From JACDER01 sp963717765 (GTDB lineage Bacteria; Actinomycetota; Thermoleophilia; Gaiellales; Gaiellaceae): a stretch of 64,000 bases of DNA. Location of the stretch: NCBI GenBank assembly GCA_963717765.1, contig CAVQWX010000003.1, forward strand, positions 186,001-250,000, written 5' to 3'. The position numbers were made by a program, and so were the translations under genes. Positions 33,312-41,541 of this stretch are shown in pieces (the stretch's first letter is position 1; each line of letters opens with the position of its first letter). The notes beneath the pieces are model-generated. The model made no database searches, was not told the DNA's origin, and saw nothing but the letters and a program-made list of their open reading frames with translations.

Positions 33312-33878
33312 GTGGCGCACTTGCGGCTCGTGAACGAGGACGAGGCCTCGGGCCCGCTCAAGGAGGAGTACGACGCCGCCGTCGCGCGTGCCGGCAAGGT
33401 GTTCAACATCGTCAAGGCGATGAGCCTGCGGCCCGGCGTTCTCCGGAGCTCGATGCAGCTCTACCGCGACGTGATGTTCGGGCGCTCCGGACTGAGCCGC
33501 GTGGAGCGCGAGCTCCTGGCCGTCGTCGTCTCGCGCGCGAACGACTGCCACTACTGAATTCAGGCGCATGCCGACGACCTCCGTGCGGAGGGCGCACCAG
33601 CTGAGCTCGTGGATACCGCCGTTCGCGGCGAGCTGCCCGCGGAGCCGCGGCTGCGCGCCCTGAGCGCCTTCGCCGTGAAGCTGACGCACGCTCCCGCTGT
33701 AGTCGGCCGCGAGGACGTCGACGCCCTTCGCCCGCATGGCCTGGACGACGCCGGCATCCACGATGCGATCCAGGTGATCGCCTACTTCAACTACATCAAC
33801 CGCGTGGCCGAGGCGGTTGGCATCGAGGACGAGCCCGATTGGGCCGACGACCGAGCTCGCCGGCCCCGGGCTCCTTGA
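33312..33878 (+). CDS. AhpD-like/peroxidase-related selenoprotein (CxxU), UGA read as Sec
   Basis: The frame from GTG 33312 gives AHLRLVNEDEASGPLKEEYD, FNIVKAMSLRPGVLRSS and SRVERELLAVVVSRANDCHY, then TGA at 33555-33557, then IQAHADDLRAEGAPAELVD and on to a stop at 33878 in the same frame. Relatives read CHYCIxAH here, so TGA replaces the second Cys of the AhpD redox motif CxxCxxxH: Cys79, Sec82, His86. Family members act as thiol peroxidases or disulfide reductases. Full length would be 188 residues, normal for the family. The C-terminal half (DDAGIHDAIQVIAYFNYINR) is conserved, so the frame is under selection past the UGA. selA, selB and selC are in this window. Confidence 0.88.
33555..33595 (+). 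promoter_or_regulatory. Candidate bacterial SECIS element
   Basis: Directly after the in-frame UGA lies a hairpin with stem CCTCC/GGAGG (33578-33582 with 33587-33591) and loop GTGC (33583-33586). Flanking GCGC segments (33564-33567 and 33592-33595) could extend it with a bulge. The 25-nt spacing between UGA and loop and the G in the first loop position fit the published bacterial SECIS rules. SelB would bind the loop and deliver Sec-tRNA. Confidence 0.65.
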
Positions 33879-33884
33879 GAAGGG

Positions 33885-34508
33885 CTAGTTCCTCAGCAAA
33901 CCGCTGGTTCCGGCCAGGTAGCAGTCCCCGGCTTGGTGCTGGGTGAAGAGGACGCGCACGGTTCTCCCGGCGCGGATGCCTGAACGGAAGGTCTTGCCTG
34001 AGATGACGGTTCCACTCCCCGAGCCGAGCTCGTTGAGGACGACGCTCTTGACGGTCTTCCACTTGGCCGGGGTCCGTTTCTGGAAGAGCGCGATCTTGCC
34101 GCCGAAGGACTGCGCGGCGCTGATGCGTGTGCGGAATCGGTGCCTGCCGACCTTCGCCAGCCTGACCGCGGGTTGCACCTGGACGATCAGGGCGGGGCTG
34201 TCCGCGCTCTTCGCCGTTGCCAGATAGGCAGTCCGGGAGGTAGGCATGACCGATGCGCTCCACGCGCCCTGTGCGCTGGACGTCACTGTCAGCGGCGACT
34301 GCTGGGCCTGCGGCTTCATACAGGCCTGACTCGAGACCTGCACATTGACCGCCTTCGCGGGCGTCACCATGCCCGAGAGCTTGATGTCCGAGCCGTACGT
34401 CACCACCATCGGATCGGCGGCGATGCTCACCGAAGTCGGTGAGGGCGCCGCCAGGGCCGCGGCCGGAGAAATCGCCAGCCCTGCGAGGATGAGCGACTTT
34501 CTACGCAT
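33885..34508 (-). CDS. Secreted Ig-like protein, unknown function
   Basis: The ATG at 34508 gives 207 residues with a clear signal peptide (MRRKSLILAGLAISPAAALAA). The mature part is beta-rich with two Ig-like segments (TYGSDIKLSGMVTP ... VNVQVSSQACM; QSFGGKIALFQKRTPAKWKTV), as in bacterial Ig-like carbohydrate- or wall-associated modules. A Cys in each half could pair. There is no anchor. The stop lies 7 bp from the convergent selenoprotein stop. Confidence 0.65.
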   Translation of the reverse strand: MRRKSLILAGLAISPAAALAAPSPTSVSIAADPMVVTYGSDIKLSGMVTPAKAVNVQVSSQACMKPQAQQSPLTVTSSAQGAWSASVMPTSRTAYLATAKSADSPALIVQVQPAVRLAKVGRHRFRTRISAAQSFGGKIALFQKRTPAKWKTVKSVVLNELGSGSGTVISGKTFRSGIRAGRTVRVLFTQHQAGDCYLAGTSGLLRN

Positions 34509-34580
34509 GCTGGGGAAGTACCCCGCCGCGCGCCGGACCAAGCCCTCCCCGGGGCTTCCTTACGAATTCTTGACAGCGTC

Positions 34581-35519
34581 CTACCGCGGTTCGCCCGCGC
34601 TCAGCCGGACGGGTGCTTCCTCGGCGGGATCCGGAACCCAGTCGCGCGTCAGAAAGAGCCAGAAGGCCAGGCCCGCGTACGGCCCGTACCCGCGGAAGCG
34701 GCGGATGATGGTGGAGTCGGCGACCTTCTTCTTCCCCGTGAGACGGGCGTACTTGGGACGCGTCCACGAGTCGAGCACCAGGGTCGAGTAGCGCCCGAGC
34801 AGCATCATCACGTGGGCGGCCGCATAGGGGCCGACGCCGGGAAGTGCGAGCAGGCGCTCGGCCACGTCCGCGTCGGAAAGGTCCGGGTCGTGGAGCCGCT
34901 CCAGGTCGAGCTCACCTGTGGCGACGGCGGACGCGATGCTCTTGAGATAGGCGCCGCGATACCCGGCGCGCACAACGTCCCGGTAGAAATCCTCCTGCGC
35001 CTCCGCCATCGCCTCGGGCCGTGGAAAGGCCCGGCCGTGAGCGCCCGCCGAAGGATCGCCAAGGTGCTCGACGAGCGCCGTCGTCATGCGCACGGTGGCC
35101 GACCACGCGCAGTTCGTGGTGCAGATCGTCTTGATGACCTCCTCGTAGACCGTCGCGCTACGCAACATGCGCCCAGCGCCGTGCGTGGCCCACGAGAGGT
35201 CGGGATCATGAGCGGCAATTGCGTAGAACTCCGACAGATCCTCGTCGAGGTTCAGAACGCGGCGGAGCACGTCCGTCAGCGCCTGCCGCGCCCGTTCGCC
35301 CGGCTTCGGCCCGCGCACATCCACGACGGCCCTCCCTGGCCCTGCCTGCACGACCACTGTCCGCGGCTTCGCGTTCGGCAGGGGCAGCGTCGCCGTCATC
35401 CTCCGCTCGGCTTCGTCCACCCGCACGGGAGGGAGGTCGGCGACGCCATGAGACATCAGCGTCCGCCACAAATCGACCGGCTCTCCGGCCGGACCTGCGA
35501 GTGGGATCGTCAGCTGCAT
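34581..35519 (-). CDS. DNA-3-methyladenine glycosylase / HhH-GPD family (AlkA-type)
   Basis: 312 residues. A beta-rich N-terminal domain precedes the helix-hairpin-helix LLALPGVGPYAAAHVMMLLG at about residues 219-238, followed by the strand with the catalytic Asp in LVLDSWTRPKYARL. This is the AlkA/OGG layout, which excises damaged bases from DNA. EEVIKTICTTNCAWSATVRM matches the family helix before it. A decayed relative of this gene remains at 40765-40935. Confidence 0.85.
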   Translation of the reverse strand: MQLTIPLAGPAGEPVDLWRTLMSHGVADLPPVRVDEAERRMTATLPLPNAKPRTVVVQAGPGRAVVDVRGPKPGERARQALTDVLRRVLNLDEDLSEFYAIAAHDPDLSWATHGAGRMLRSATVYEEVIKTICTTNCAWSATVRMTTALVEHLGDPSAGAHGRAFPRPEAMAEAQEDFYRDVVRAGYRGAYLKSIASAVATGELDLERLHDPDLSDADVAERLLALPGVGPYAAAHVMMLLGRYSTLVLDSWTRPKYARLTGKKKVADSTIIRRFRGYGPYAGLAFWLFLTRDWVPDPAEEAPVRLSAGEPR

Positions 35520-35603
35520 GGTTAAGCGGCCGTGCGAGCTGCCTGGAGCCCGGTCAAGCCTACTGCCCTTGGTTCAGCGGGCCAGCGTCCGCTAAGCCTG
35601 ACC

Positions 35604-37073
35604 TCAGCCGTCGACGAGGATGCCTGTCACCGGTCCGAGGACACGGCCTGAGCGGCTGGAGAGGTGCTCGAGCCGCACGAGCCGGTGGGTGAGCGGTTGG
35701 CCGGCAGCACGCCGGTCGAGCTGCTCCTCGCTAATAGGCTTCCAGAGCTCGTCGACCGCGCGGGCGGGGTCCTCCGGGATGTCGTCGGCCTGGAGCTCGA
35801 GATGCTCAGCCCACAGGCGGAGCCTCGTGGCCCGCACGAGTTCGGAGTCGTGGGTGACGACGTTCATCTCGGTGTCATTGAACAGCGAGTGCTCGTTGAG
35901 GTTCGCCGAGCCGAGCGTGAGCCACTCGTCGTCGACGATCGCGATCTTCGCGTGAATGTAGACCGGATCAGCATGCTTGCCGCTCCGCGCGTAGAGCGTG
36001 CAGGCGAGTACGCACGCGTCGTCGTCCGCCTCGATTAGGCATGCGAGCATGCCGCGCGTGTCGTCGGAGCCGCTGTTCGGCTTCGCGGGCAGGACAAGCA
36101 CGATGCGGAAGTCGGGATGTGGCGGGTGCTCGATCTTGTCCTGGAGCACCGCTTCGACCTCGGGTGACCACAAGAACTGATTCTCGATGTAGATGAACCG
36201 CTGGGCGGCCTTCAGCGCGCGCAGATACGACTCGAGGATGCCGAAGTCACCTTTCGGCCTCGACTTGTAAATGCGCTCTGGAATCGTGCGCACGATCTGT
36301 AGCTCGACAGCGCCGGCCGCCTCTGGCGGGCGCACCGGATCAAGTGTCTCGCCCACCACCTCGGACCATCTCATCCGGAAGTGCTCCGCAACGTCGGCGA
36401 CCGCAGGCCCCTCGATCCGCGCGCACGCGTCGTGCCAGCCTACGGTCGCCCGCGGCGGATGGTGGTTCCAGTCGTAGCGGTCGCCCGACTCGGAGGTGAG
36501 ATCGATTCCGCCGACGAACGCGATCCGATCGTCGACGACGATCGTTTTCTCGTGGTGGCAGTGCATCGGCCGCTCCTTCGCGTCGAGCGCGCACTGGACC
36601 TTCGTGTCGCCCACGAGTCGATCGCGCATGCTCCGCACGTCTCCGCGCGACGGACGGAAGAGTGGCAAGGGCGCCCCTGCCCATACGAGCACTCGAACGT
36701 CGACGCGGTCAGCCAGCTCCCCGAGGAAATTGCGGAGCACGAGGGGCTCCCCGTCGCGTTCGAGCGCGAAGTCCGGCGAGAAGTGCCAGCCTGCGAGGTG
36801 GACGTGCGACGCAGCGGAGCGCAGGGCCTTAGCGATCGCCGGTAGCGCCTGTGCGCCGTCGACGAGGATCTCGATCGCATTGCCTGGCCGCGGCGGCGGG
36901 TCGCCGGCTGCCCAGCCGCCGGCTGGTGGCTCGAGCGCGTGCTGCTGGTCGATCCTCGTGAGGCGTCGCCGGTGGTGGTGACAGATCTGCTTGGTGATCT
37001 GCTCGCCGAACCAGCTTTCGAGGGGGAAGAGCGCCTGCCGGATCGGGCGTAGCGGATCGCGGTGCGCGCTCAA
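35604..37073 (-). CDS. Phospholipase D/cardiolipin-synthase-like enzyme
   Basis: About 489 residues with two HKD motifs: HCHHEKTIVVDDRIAFVGG at about residues 168-186 and VYIHAKIAIVDDEWLTLGS near 376-394, both with the conserved His, Lys and Asp. Bacterial enzymes of this type transfer phosphatidyl groups (cardiolipin synthesis) or cleave phospholipids. There is no clear transmembrane region. TTG 37073 overlaps the stop of the DUF1206 gene (TTGA), which is why I take it as the start; an internal start is possible. It lies in a lipid-metabolism cluster. Confidence 0.82.
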   Translation of the reverse strand: MSAHRDPLRPIRQALFPLESWFGEQITKQICHHHRRRLTRIDQQHALEPPAGGWAAGDPPPRPGNAIEILVDGAQALPAIAKALRSAASHVHLAGWHFSPDFALERDGEPLVLRNFLGELADRVDVRVLVWAGAPLPLFRPSRGDVRSMRDRLVGDTKVQCALDAKERPMHCHHEKTIVVDDRIAFVGGIDLTSESGDRYDWNHHPPRATVGWHDACARIEGPAVADVAEHFRMRWSEVVGETLDPVRPPEAAGAVELQIVRTIPERIYKSRPKGDFGILESYLRALKAAQRFIYIENQFLWSPEVEAVLQDKIEHPPHPDFRIVLVLPAKPNSGSDDTRGMLACLIEADDDACVLACTLYARSGKHADPVYIHAKIAIVDDEWLTLGSANLNEHSLFNDTEMNVVTHDSELVRATRLRLWAEHLELQADDIPEDPARAVDELWKPISEEQLDRRAAGQPLTHRLVRLEHLSSRSGRVLGPVTGILVDG

Positions 37074-37906
37074 ATCCGGCGGTAGCGGGCGTCGCTGAGT
37101 GAGTAGAGGGCGAACGCGATCAATCCGACGGCGACGATGCCGAGCAGGACCGAGCCGTACGCCTGGTTCGCGACCTTCGCCAGCGCCCCGTCGAGACCCA
37201 CGGCCGCGTTCGGGTCGTATTCGACCGCCGCCTTGACGAAGAAGGCTCCGATGAGCCCGAACACGACGGCTCGTGCGAGATGGCCGAATGTCCCGATGCG
37301 GCCGATCCACGTGCGGACGCGTGCGCTCATCTCCTCGGTCTTCGACTCTTCGAGGAACTTCTGCGTGATGCCCTTGTAGGCCTGGTACAGCGCGACGCCG
37401 ATCATGACCACGCCGATAACGCCGACGATCCACTGTCCTCCGGGCCAACCGAGGATGCCTCCCGTTGAGCTCTTCGGATTGGTGCTGCTGCTCGATCCGG
37501 ACCCGAGCAGGATCTCGACGGCGACCACGCACAGTGCGCCGTAGGCGAGACCGCTCGCGAGCGCGGCGAGTCGGTCGAAGCCGGAGTCCGACCCTTCTGG
37601 CCCGCGCCCGAGCGCGGCCCGGAACAAGCGCCAGAGCGCATAGCCTCCGAGCCCGATCGCGAGCACCGTGAGCAGGAATGTGCCGAACGGCTGGTTCGCG
37701 ACGGTGCTCATCGCGCCGTGCTGATTCGTCAGCTTGCCACCGGCGCCGATCGCGACCTTGAACGCGAGCACGCCGATGATCGCGTAGATCGTCGCGCGTG
37801 CCACGAATCCCGCGCGGGAGAGCCACTCGAACGTTCGTGTGTTGACGAAGTCCTGGCCGGCATTCTTCGCTTGGCGCAACTCCCGTGCTGGGCGGATCTC
37901 GGTCAT
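37070..37906 (-). CDS. DUF1206 membrane protein
   Basis: 278 residues with six transmembrane helices arranged as three two-helix DUF1206 units, each starting near a conserved Arg/Gly turn: WLSRAGFVARATIYAIIGVLA, FDRLAALASGLAYGALCVVA and IGRIGTFGHLARAVVFGLIG. The function is unknown in all species. The start overlaps the lipid kinase stop (ATGA), and the stop overlaps the PLD-family start, placing it in a lipid operon. Confidence 0.85.
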   Translation of the reverse strand: MTEIRPARELRQAKNAGQDFVNTRTFEWLSRAGFVARATIYAIIGVLAFKVAIGAGGKLTNQHGAMSTVANQPFGTFLLTVLAIGLGGYALWRLFRAALGRGPEGSDSGFDRLAALASGLAYGALCVVAVEILLGSGSSSSTNPKSSTGGILGWPGGQWIVGVIGVVMIGVALYQAYKGITQKFLEESKTEEMSARVRTWIGRIGTFGHLARAVVFGLIGAFFVKAAVEYDPNAAVGLDGALAKVANQAYGSVLLGIVAVGLIAFALYSLSDARYRRI

Positions 37907-38796
37907 GTGCTTCCTTCCTGGTTGTTGGGAACGCAGACGCTGATCGCCCCCGGCTCGACCTTGACCTTGAACGACTTCACCTTCGTCCGGTCTCCCCCGT
38001 CGAGCTCGTACGCAACCTTCCGCGAGAACTTGACCTTGACATCGCGCGCCTTCGTTGCCTGCGCGAATGGCGAGTCGGCGACGAAGCCGGCGACTGCGCG
38101 CGCGAGCATTCGCGACCAGTCGAGCACGCCGTCGGCGGTCACGACTCCGACATCGAGCTTTCCGTCGTCCGGGCGCGCGTGCTCGAACACCTCCACGCCG
38201 CCGACGAGCTTGCCGACGTTGCCGAGCAGCACGCACGTCGCCTTGCCCTTGAACCACTCTGCTCCATCGACTTCGATCGTCGCGCGAAACGGCTTCAGGC
38301 TGAGGTTCTGCGAGCCGGTCCAGACGTAGGCCGCGCGGCCGAAGCGCTCCTTCAGACCACCGGCGCCGGAGTCGCGGATCATCGCGGCGTCGAACCCGGC
38401 GCCGGCCATCACGACGAAGCGCTCGCCATTGAACCTGCCGACGTCGACCTCACGACGGTCGCCGTGGAGCCCGACCGCCACCGCCTCTTCGATGTCCTTC
38501 GGAATGCCCAGATTCGAAGCGAAGAGGTTGGCGGTGCCTGCCGGGATGATCGCGAGGCTCACTCCCGATCCCGCCAGGACGTCGACACAGCGCTGCACCA
38601 TCCCGTCGCCACCCCACACAAAGACCAACTCCACGCCCTCGTCGAGCGCGCGTTCGACCTGCGCAGGGGCTTTCTTGCTCTTTGGGACCTCGACCCACAA
38701 CGGGTCGGCAATCCCTTCGTCCTCCAGAACGCGCCGTAGCTCTGGCAGGCCGCCGCCGAAGGACTTGCCCGCGTGAGCAATCACGCCGACCTTCAT
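37903..38796 (-). CDS. Diacylglycerol-kinase-family lipid kinase (DgkB/YegS-like)
   Basis: 297 residues. The DAGK catalytic signature appears as VWGGDGMVQRCVDVL at about residues 62-76 (usual GGDGT, here GGDGM) and IIPAGTANLFASNLGIP at ~85-101. VGRFNGERFVVMAGAGFDA and CVLLGNVGKLVGG are typical of the C-terminal domain. Such enzymes phosphorylate diacylglycerol or related lipids with ATP. The Met in place of Thr in GGDGT may affect substrate choice. The start overlaps the upstream PAP2 gene stop. Confidence 0.88.
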   Translation of the reverse strand: MKVGVIAHAGKSFGGGLPELRRVLEDEGIADPLWVEVPKSKKAPAQVERALDEGVELVFVWGGDGMVQRCVDVLAGSGVSLAIIPAGTANLFASNLGIPKDIEEAVAVGLHGDRREVDVGRFNGERFVVMAGAGFDAAMIRDSGAGGLKERFGRAAYVWTGSQNLSLKPFRATIEVDGAEWFKGKATCVLLGNVGKLVGGVEVFEHARPDDGKLDVGVVTADGVLDWSRMLARAVAGFVADSPFAQATKARDVKVKFSRKVAYELDGGDRTKVKSFKVKVEPGAISVCVPNNQEGST

Positions 38797-39599
38797 TCCG
38801 CCGCCGCTTTCGCCGAACGGCATGCGAGGACGAGGACACAAAGCGCCAAGATTCCGACGACGACGCCTCCAAGGATGTCGAGCGGGTGATGCATGCCGCG
38901 GTACATGCGCGCCATAGCCACGAACGCGACGATTCCGATGGCCAGCAGCCACGTGACGATGCGGACCGCGGCATGCTGGAACCGCGAGGTGATCAGCAGT
39001 GCGAGCCCGCAGTACACGGCGATGGCTGCTGCGGTGTGTCCCGATGGATAGCTCGCGTCGACCGGCAGGCTCTCGAGGCGGTGAACGCGCGGACGGTGCG
39101 AGTGCACCGCGAGCGTCGTCGCGCGATACGTCGCCGACTCCACCGCGAGGCAGAACACGAAGAACCCCACGAGTCGCCACTGGCGGAAGAAGGCGGCCAC
39201 GAGCGCGAGCACGCCCGCGATGATCGGCAGCACGACGCCGCCGGCAATGATCGATCCGACGAGCGAAGCATCTGTTCCCGCCGGCGTGCGATGCCCCGCG
39301 AGCCAGACGTTGGCTCGCTCGTCCGCTGCGCCGATGCCGCCGGTCTCGATCACGTGCGTAACGAGAAGGCCGAGCCCGATCGAGAGGGCGGCGATCACGA
39401 CCAAGCCGCCGACCATCACAAGGAAGAAGACGACGACAGGGTGACCGGCCAATCGAGCTCCGAGCCGGTCCGAGACCCCTCCTGCGCGCGGCGCGAGAAC
39501 GGGCTCATCAAGCGCCCGTTGATGACGAAAGGGTTGGAGGCGTGCAGCAGAATGCGTTTTGACGGAAGCGATGAGGGGGACGTTTCCCGGCGACGACAT
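38793..39599 (-). CDS. PAP2-family phosphatase
   Basis: A multi-helix membrane protein with the PAP2 triad motifs TTLAVHSHRPRVHRLE (KxxxxxxRP-like; the first Lys is replaced), DASYPSGHTAAAIAV (PSGH) near residues 184-198, and MARMYRGMHHPLDILGG (SRxxxxxHxxxD-like). It would dephosphorylate phosphatidic acid, phosphatidylglycerol phosphate or a polyprenyl diphosphate. ATG 39599 is only 10 bp from the divergent PAP2 start at 39610, leaving little room for promoters, so the real start may lie further in. Confidence 0.75.
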   Translation of the reverse strand: MSSPGNVPLIASVKTHSAARLQPFRHQRALDEPVLAPRAGGVSDRLGARLAGHPVVVFFLVMVGGLVVIAALSIGLGLLVTHVIETGGIGAADERANVWLAGHRTPAGTDASLVGSIIAGGVVLPIIAGVLALVAAFFRQWRLVGFFVFCLAVESATYRATTLAVHSHRPRVHRLESLPVDASYPSGHTAAAIAVYCGLALLITSRFQHAAVRIVTWLLAIGIVAFVAMARMYRGMHHPLDILGGVVVGILALCVLVLACRSAKAAAE

Positions 39600-39609
39600 T
39601 TCGAATCCC

Positions 39610-40623
39610 ATGCCGCTGCTACTGCTACTCATCCTGGCTCTGGCCGCCGGCCTCGCGATCGCCTTGTTGGTCTGGCGCTTTCCGCGCGCGGTTGCATCGC
39701 CGTCGCCTGTCCTCGAGAGCGCGCGAAAGGTCGGCGAGCGGATCGGCCGCCGCCGATCCGTTCGCCGGTTCCTGCATGCGCGACGCGACCCCGCCACGCT
39801 GACGGGCTTTGCCTTGACGGTCGCCATGATCGTCGTGATCGGCGGCGGCGTGGTATTCGGGCTGCTCGCCTATCTCGTCCGCTCGAGCGGGCATCTGCGC
39901 GTAATCGACAACGGCGTCGCGAAGTGGGGCAACGCACACGCATCGGCGTTCTCGACGGATGGACTGAACGTCGTCACGCAACTCGGCGGCATCTACCTCG
40001 TAGTCACGCTGTGCGTCGTCGTCGCCGTCGGCGTGACGGTTGTCGAGCGGAGCGCGTGGGTGTTCGCTTTCGTCGTCGCCGTCATGGGCGGCGAAGAGCT
40101 CCTAACTCTCACGGTGAAGGATCTAGCGCACCGCGTGCGGCCGGCGTTCAACCCTGCCGCCGCGACGCTGGGCCCGTCATTTCCGAGCGGCCATTCCGCG
40201 ACGGCGGCGGCGTTCTATGCGTGTGCAGCGTTCCTGATCAGTCGACACCGCGGACGACCGGCGCGGGCAGCGACCGCCGGGCTCGCCGTCGGGCTTGCGG
40301 TCGCGGTCGCGGCAAGTCGCGTGCTGCTCGATGTGCACTGGCTGACGGACGTGATCGCCGGGCTCGCCCTCGGCTGGGCATGGTTCGCGGTGTGTGCGAT
40401 CGCGTTCGGCGGCCGGCTGCTGTGCTTCGGCGCGGGCGCTGAAGTGGCAATGCGGGCCGTTGAGGCGCGCCCGTCACCACAGGACCGGCCCCGACCGGAT
40501 TGGTCAGGGGCTGAGAGTGGCCTCGATTCAACCGCGCCGTCCTCCTCCGCTCGTCCTCGCCAGCCCCCATCGCCGAACCGGCGGCGACGCCGTGTGAGAC
40601 CAGGGGAAGGGTCTGTCAAGTAG
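39610..40623 (+). CDS. PAP2-family phosphatase
   Basis: 337 residues starting at ATG 39610 with a hydrophobic MPLLLLLILALAAGLAIALL. The PAP2 motifs are canonical: KDLAHRVRP, SFPSGHSATAAAF near residues 189-201, and SRVLLDVHWLTDVIAG. About six membrane helices enclose the active site, which faces outside. The last ~70 residues are a polar Pro/Ser/Arg-rich tail without homology. It is divergent from the other PAP2 gene, and they probably act on related lipid phosphates. Confidence 0.82.
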   Translation: MPLLLLLILALAAGLAIALLVWRFPRAVASPSPVLESARKVGERIGRRRSVRRFLHARRDPATLTGFALTVAMIVVIGGGVVFGLLAYLVRSSGHLRVIDNGVAKWGNAHASAFSTDGLNVVTQLGGIYLVVTLCVVVAVGVTVVERSAWVFAFVVAVMGGEELLTLTVKDLAHRVRPAFNPAAATLGPSFPSGHSATAAAFYACAAFLISRHRGRPARAATAGLAVGLAVAVAASRVLLDVHWLTDVIAGLALGWAWFAVCAIAFGGRLLCFGAGAEVAMRAVEARPSPQDRPRPDWSGAESGLDSTAPSSSARPRQPPSPNRRRRRVRPGEGSVK

Positions 40624-40764
40624 CGGTCCTCGGCGTCGATTTGGCGGGCCGTTCGTCGCGGGCTTCCAGGTAATGGCTCTACAACGAAAGGCTTTGCCGG
40701 GGAGGTTCGTAGAGAACCCGGCGCGCTAGGCTACGCGCCCAAGACGCGTGGCAAGGGCTGTTAT

Positions 40765-40935
40765 GAGCGTACAACTCGTATTGATGACCTCCTCGAAGAT
40801 GGAAGGGCTGCGCAGCATGCGGCCTGCGCCTGCCGTCGTCTATGCGAGCTCGTGGTCGGCCGCCGCCACAGACTAGAGCGCGGAGAGTCCTCGTCGAGGT
40901 TGAGGACGAGTGGTCGTGGCTCCGCCAACCATCCT
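40765..40935 (-). pseudogene. HhH-GPD DNA glycosylase fragment
   Basis: Minus-strand frames give LVLNLDEDS and AGRMLRSPSIFEEVINTSCT, matching RVLNLDEDLSEFY and GAGRMLRSATVYEEVIKTIC of the intact glycosylase at 34581-35519. Only this central ~55-residue part remains, with at least one frameshift. The rest of 40624-40977 shows nothing recognisable apart from the AT-rich promoter region of the PadR gene. Confidence 0.6.
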
Positions 40936-40977
40936 GGGATGCTGCTTGCGATGGTATAGTCCATTTTAGATTAGTAC

Positions 40978-41541
40978 ATGTTGGAGCATGTCTCGACAAG
41001 CCCGCTTCTGTCTACGAATGATGCGGCGGTGCTCGGACTGCTGGCGGTCGGCGAGACCTCTGGATACGACCTCGACAAGCGGATCCGCCGGAGCGTCGGC
41101 CTCATGTGGACGCCCGCCAAGAGCCATGTCTACGGAACACTGGCGCGACTGGTCGAGGGCGGGTATGCCTCCGTGCGCCACGTCGAGCAGTCGCAGCGGC
41201 CGGACAAACGCCTCTTCCGGATCACGGAGCAGGGTAAGCGAGCGCTTACTCGATGGCTGCACGACTCTCCGCTCGAGCCCACCAAGTACCGGAATCAGTT
41301 CCTGCTAAAGGTGTTCTTCGGACGGCACATGGACGACCAGACTCTGATCAGGCACGTCGAGGAGGGCCGGGCCGATGTACAGGAGGAACTCTCCCAACTG
41401 GAGGCGCTGGCGAAAGAGGTCGACCCCGACCGAGACTTCTACAGTTGGCTGACCCTGGCCTACGGGCTCGACCGCGACCGTGCAACGATTCGCTGGGCGG
41501 ATATGGCGCTGGACGCTTTGCGCGAGCGGAGCCGTCGATGA
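40978..41541 (+). CDS. PadR-family transcriptional regulator
   Basis: 187 residues. The winged helix is clear: AAVLGLLAVGETSGYDLDKRI, SHVYGTLARLVEGGYASVRH, and KRLFRITEQGKRALTRWL. A C-terminal helical dimerisation domain with heptad Leu/Glu follows. PadR proteins repress nearby genes and are released by small molecules; the likely target is the overlapping hydrolase and following oxidoreductase. The AT-rich 40954-40977 stretch with TATAGT may be its promoter and operator. Confidence 0.9.
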   Translation: MLEHVSTSPLLSTNDAAVLGLLAVGETSGYDLDKRIRRSVGLMWTPAKSHVYGTLARLVEGGYASVRHVEQSQRPDKRLFRITEQGKRALTRWLHDSPLEPTKYRNQFLLKVFFGRHMDDQTLIRHVEEGRADVQEELSQLEALAKEVDPDRDFYSWLTLAYGLDRDRATIRWADMALDALRERSRR

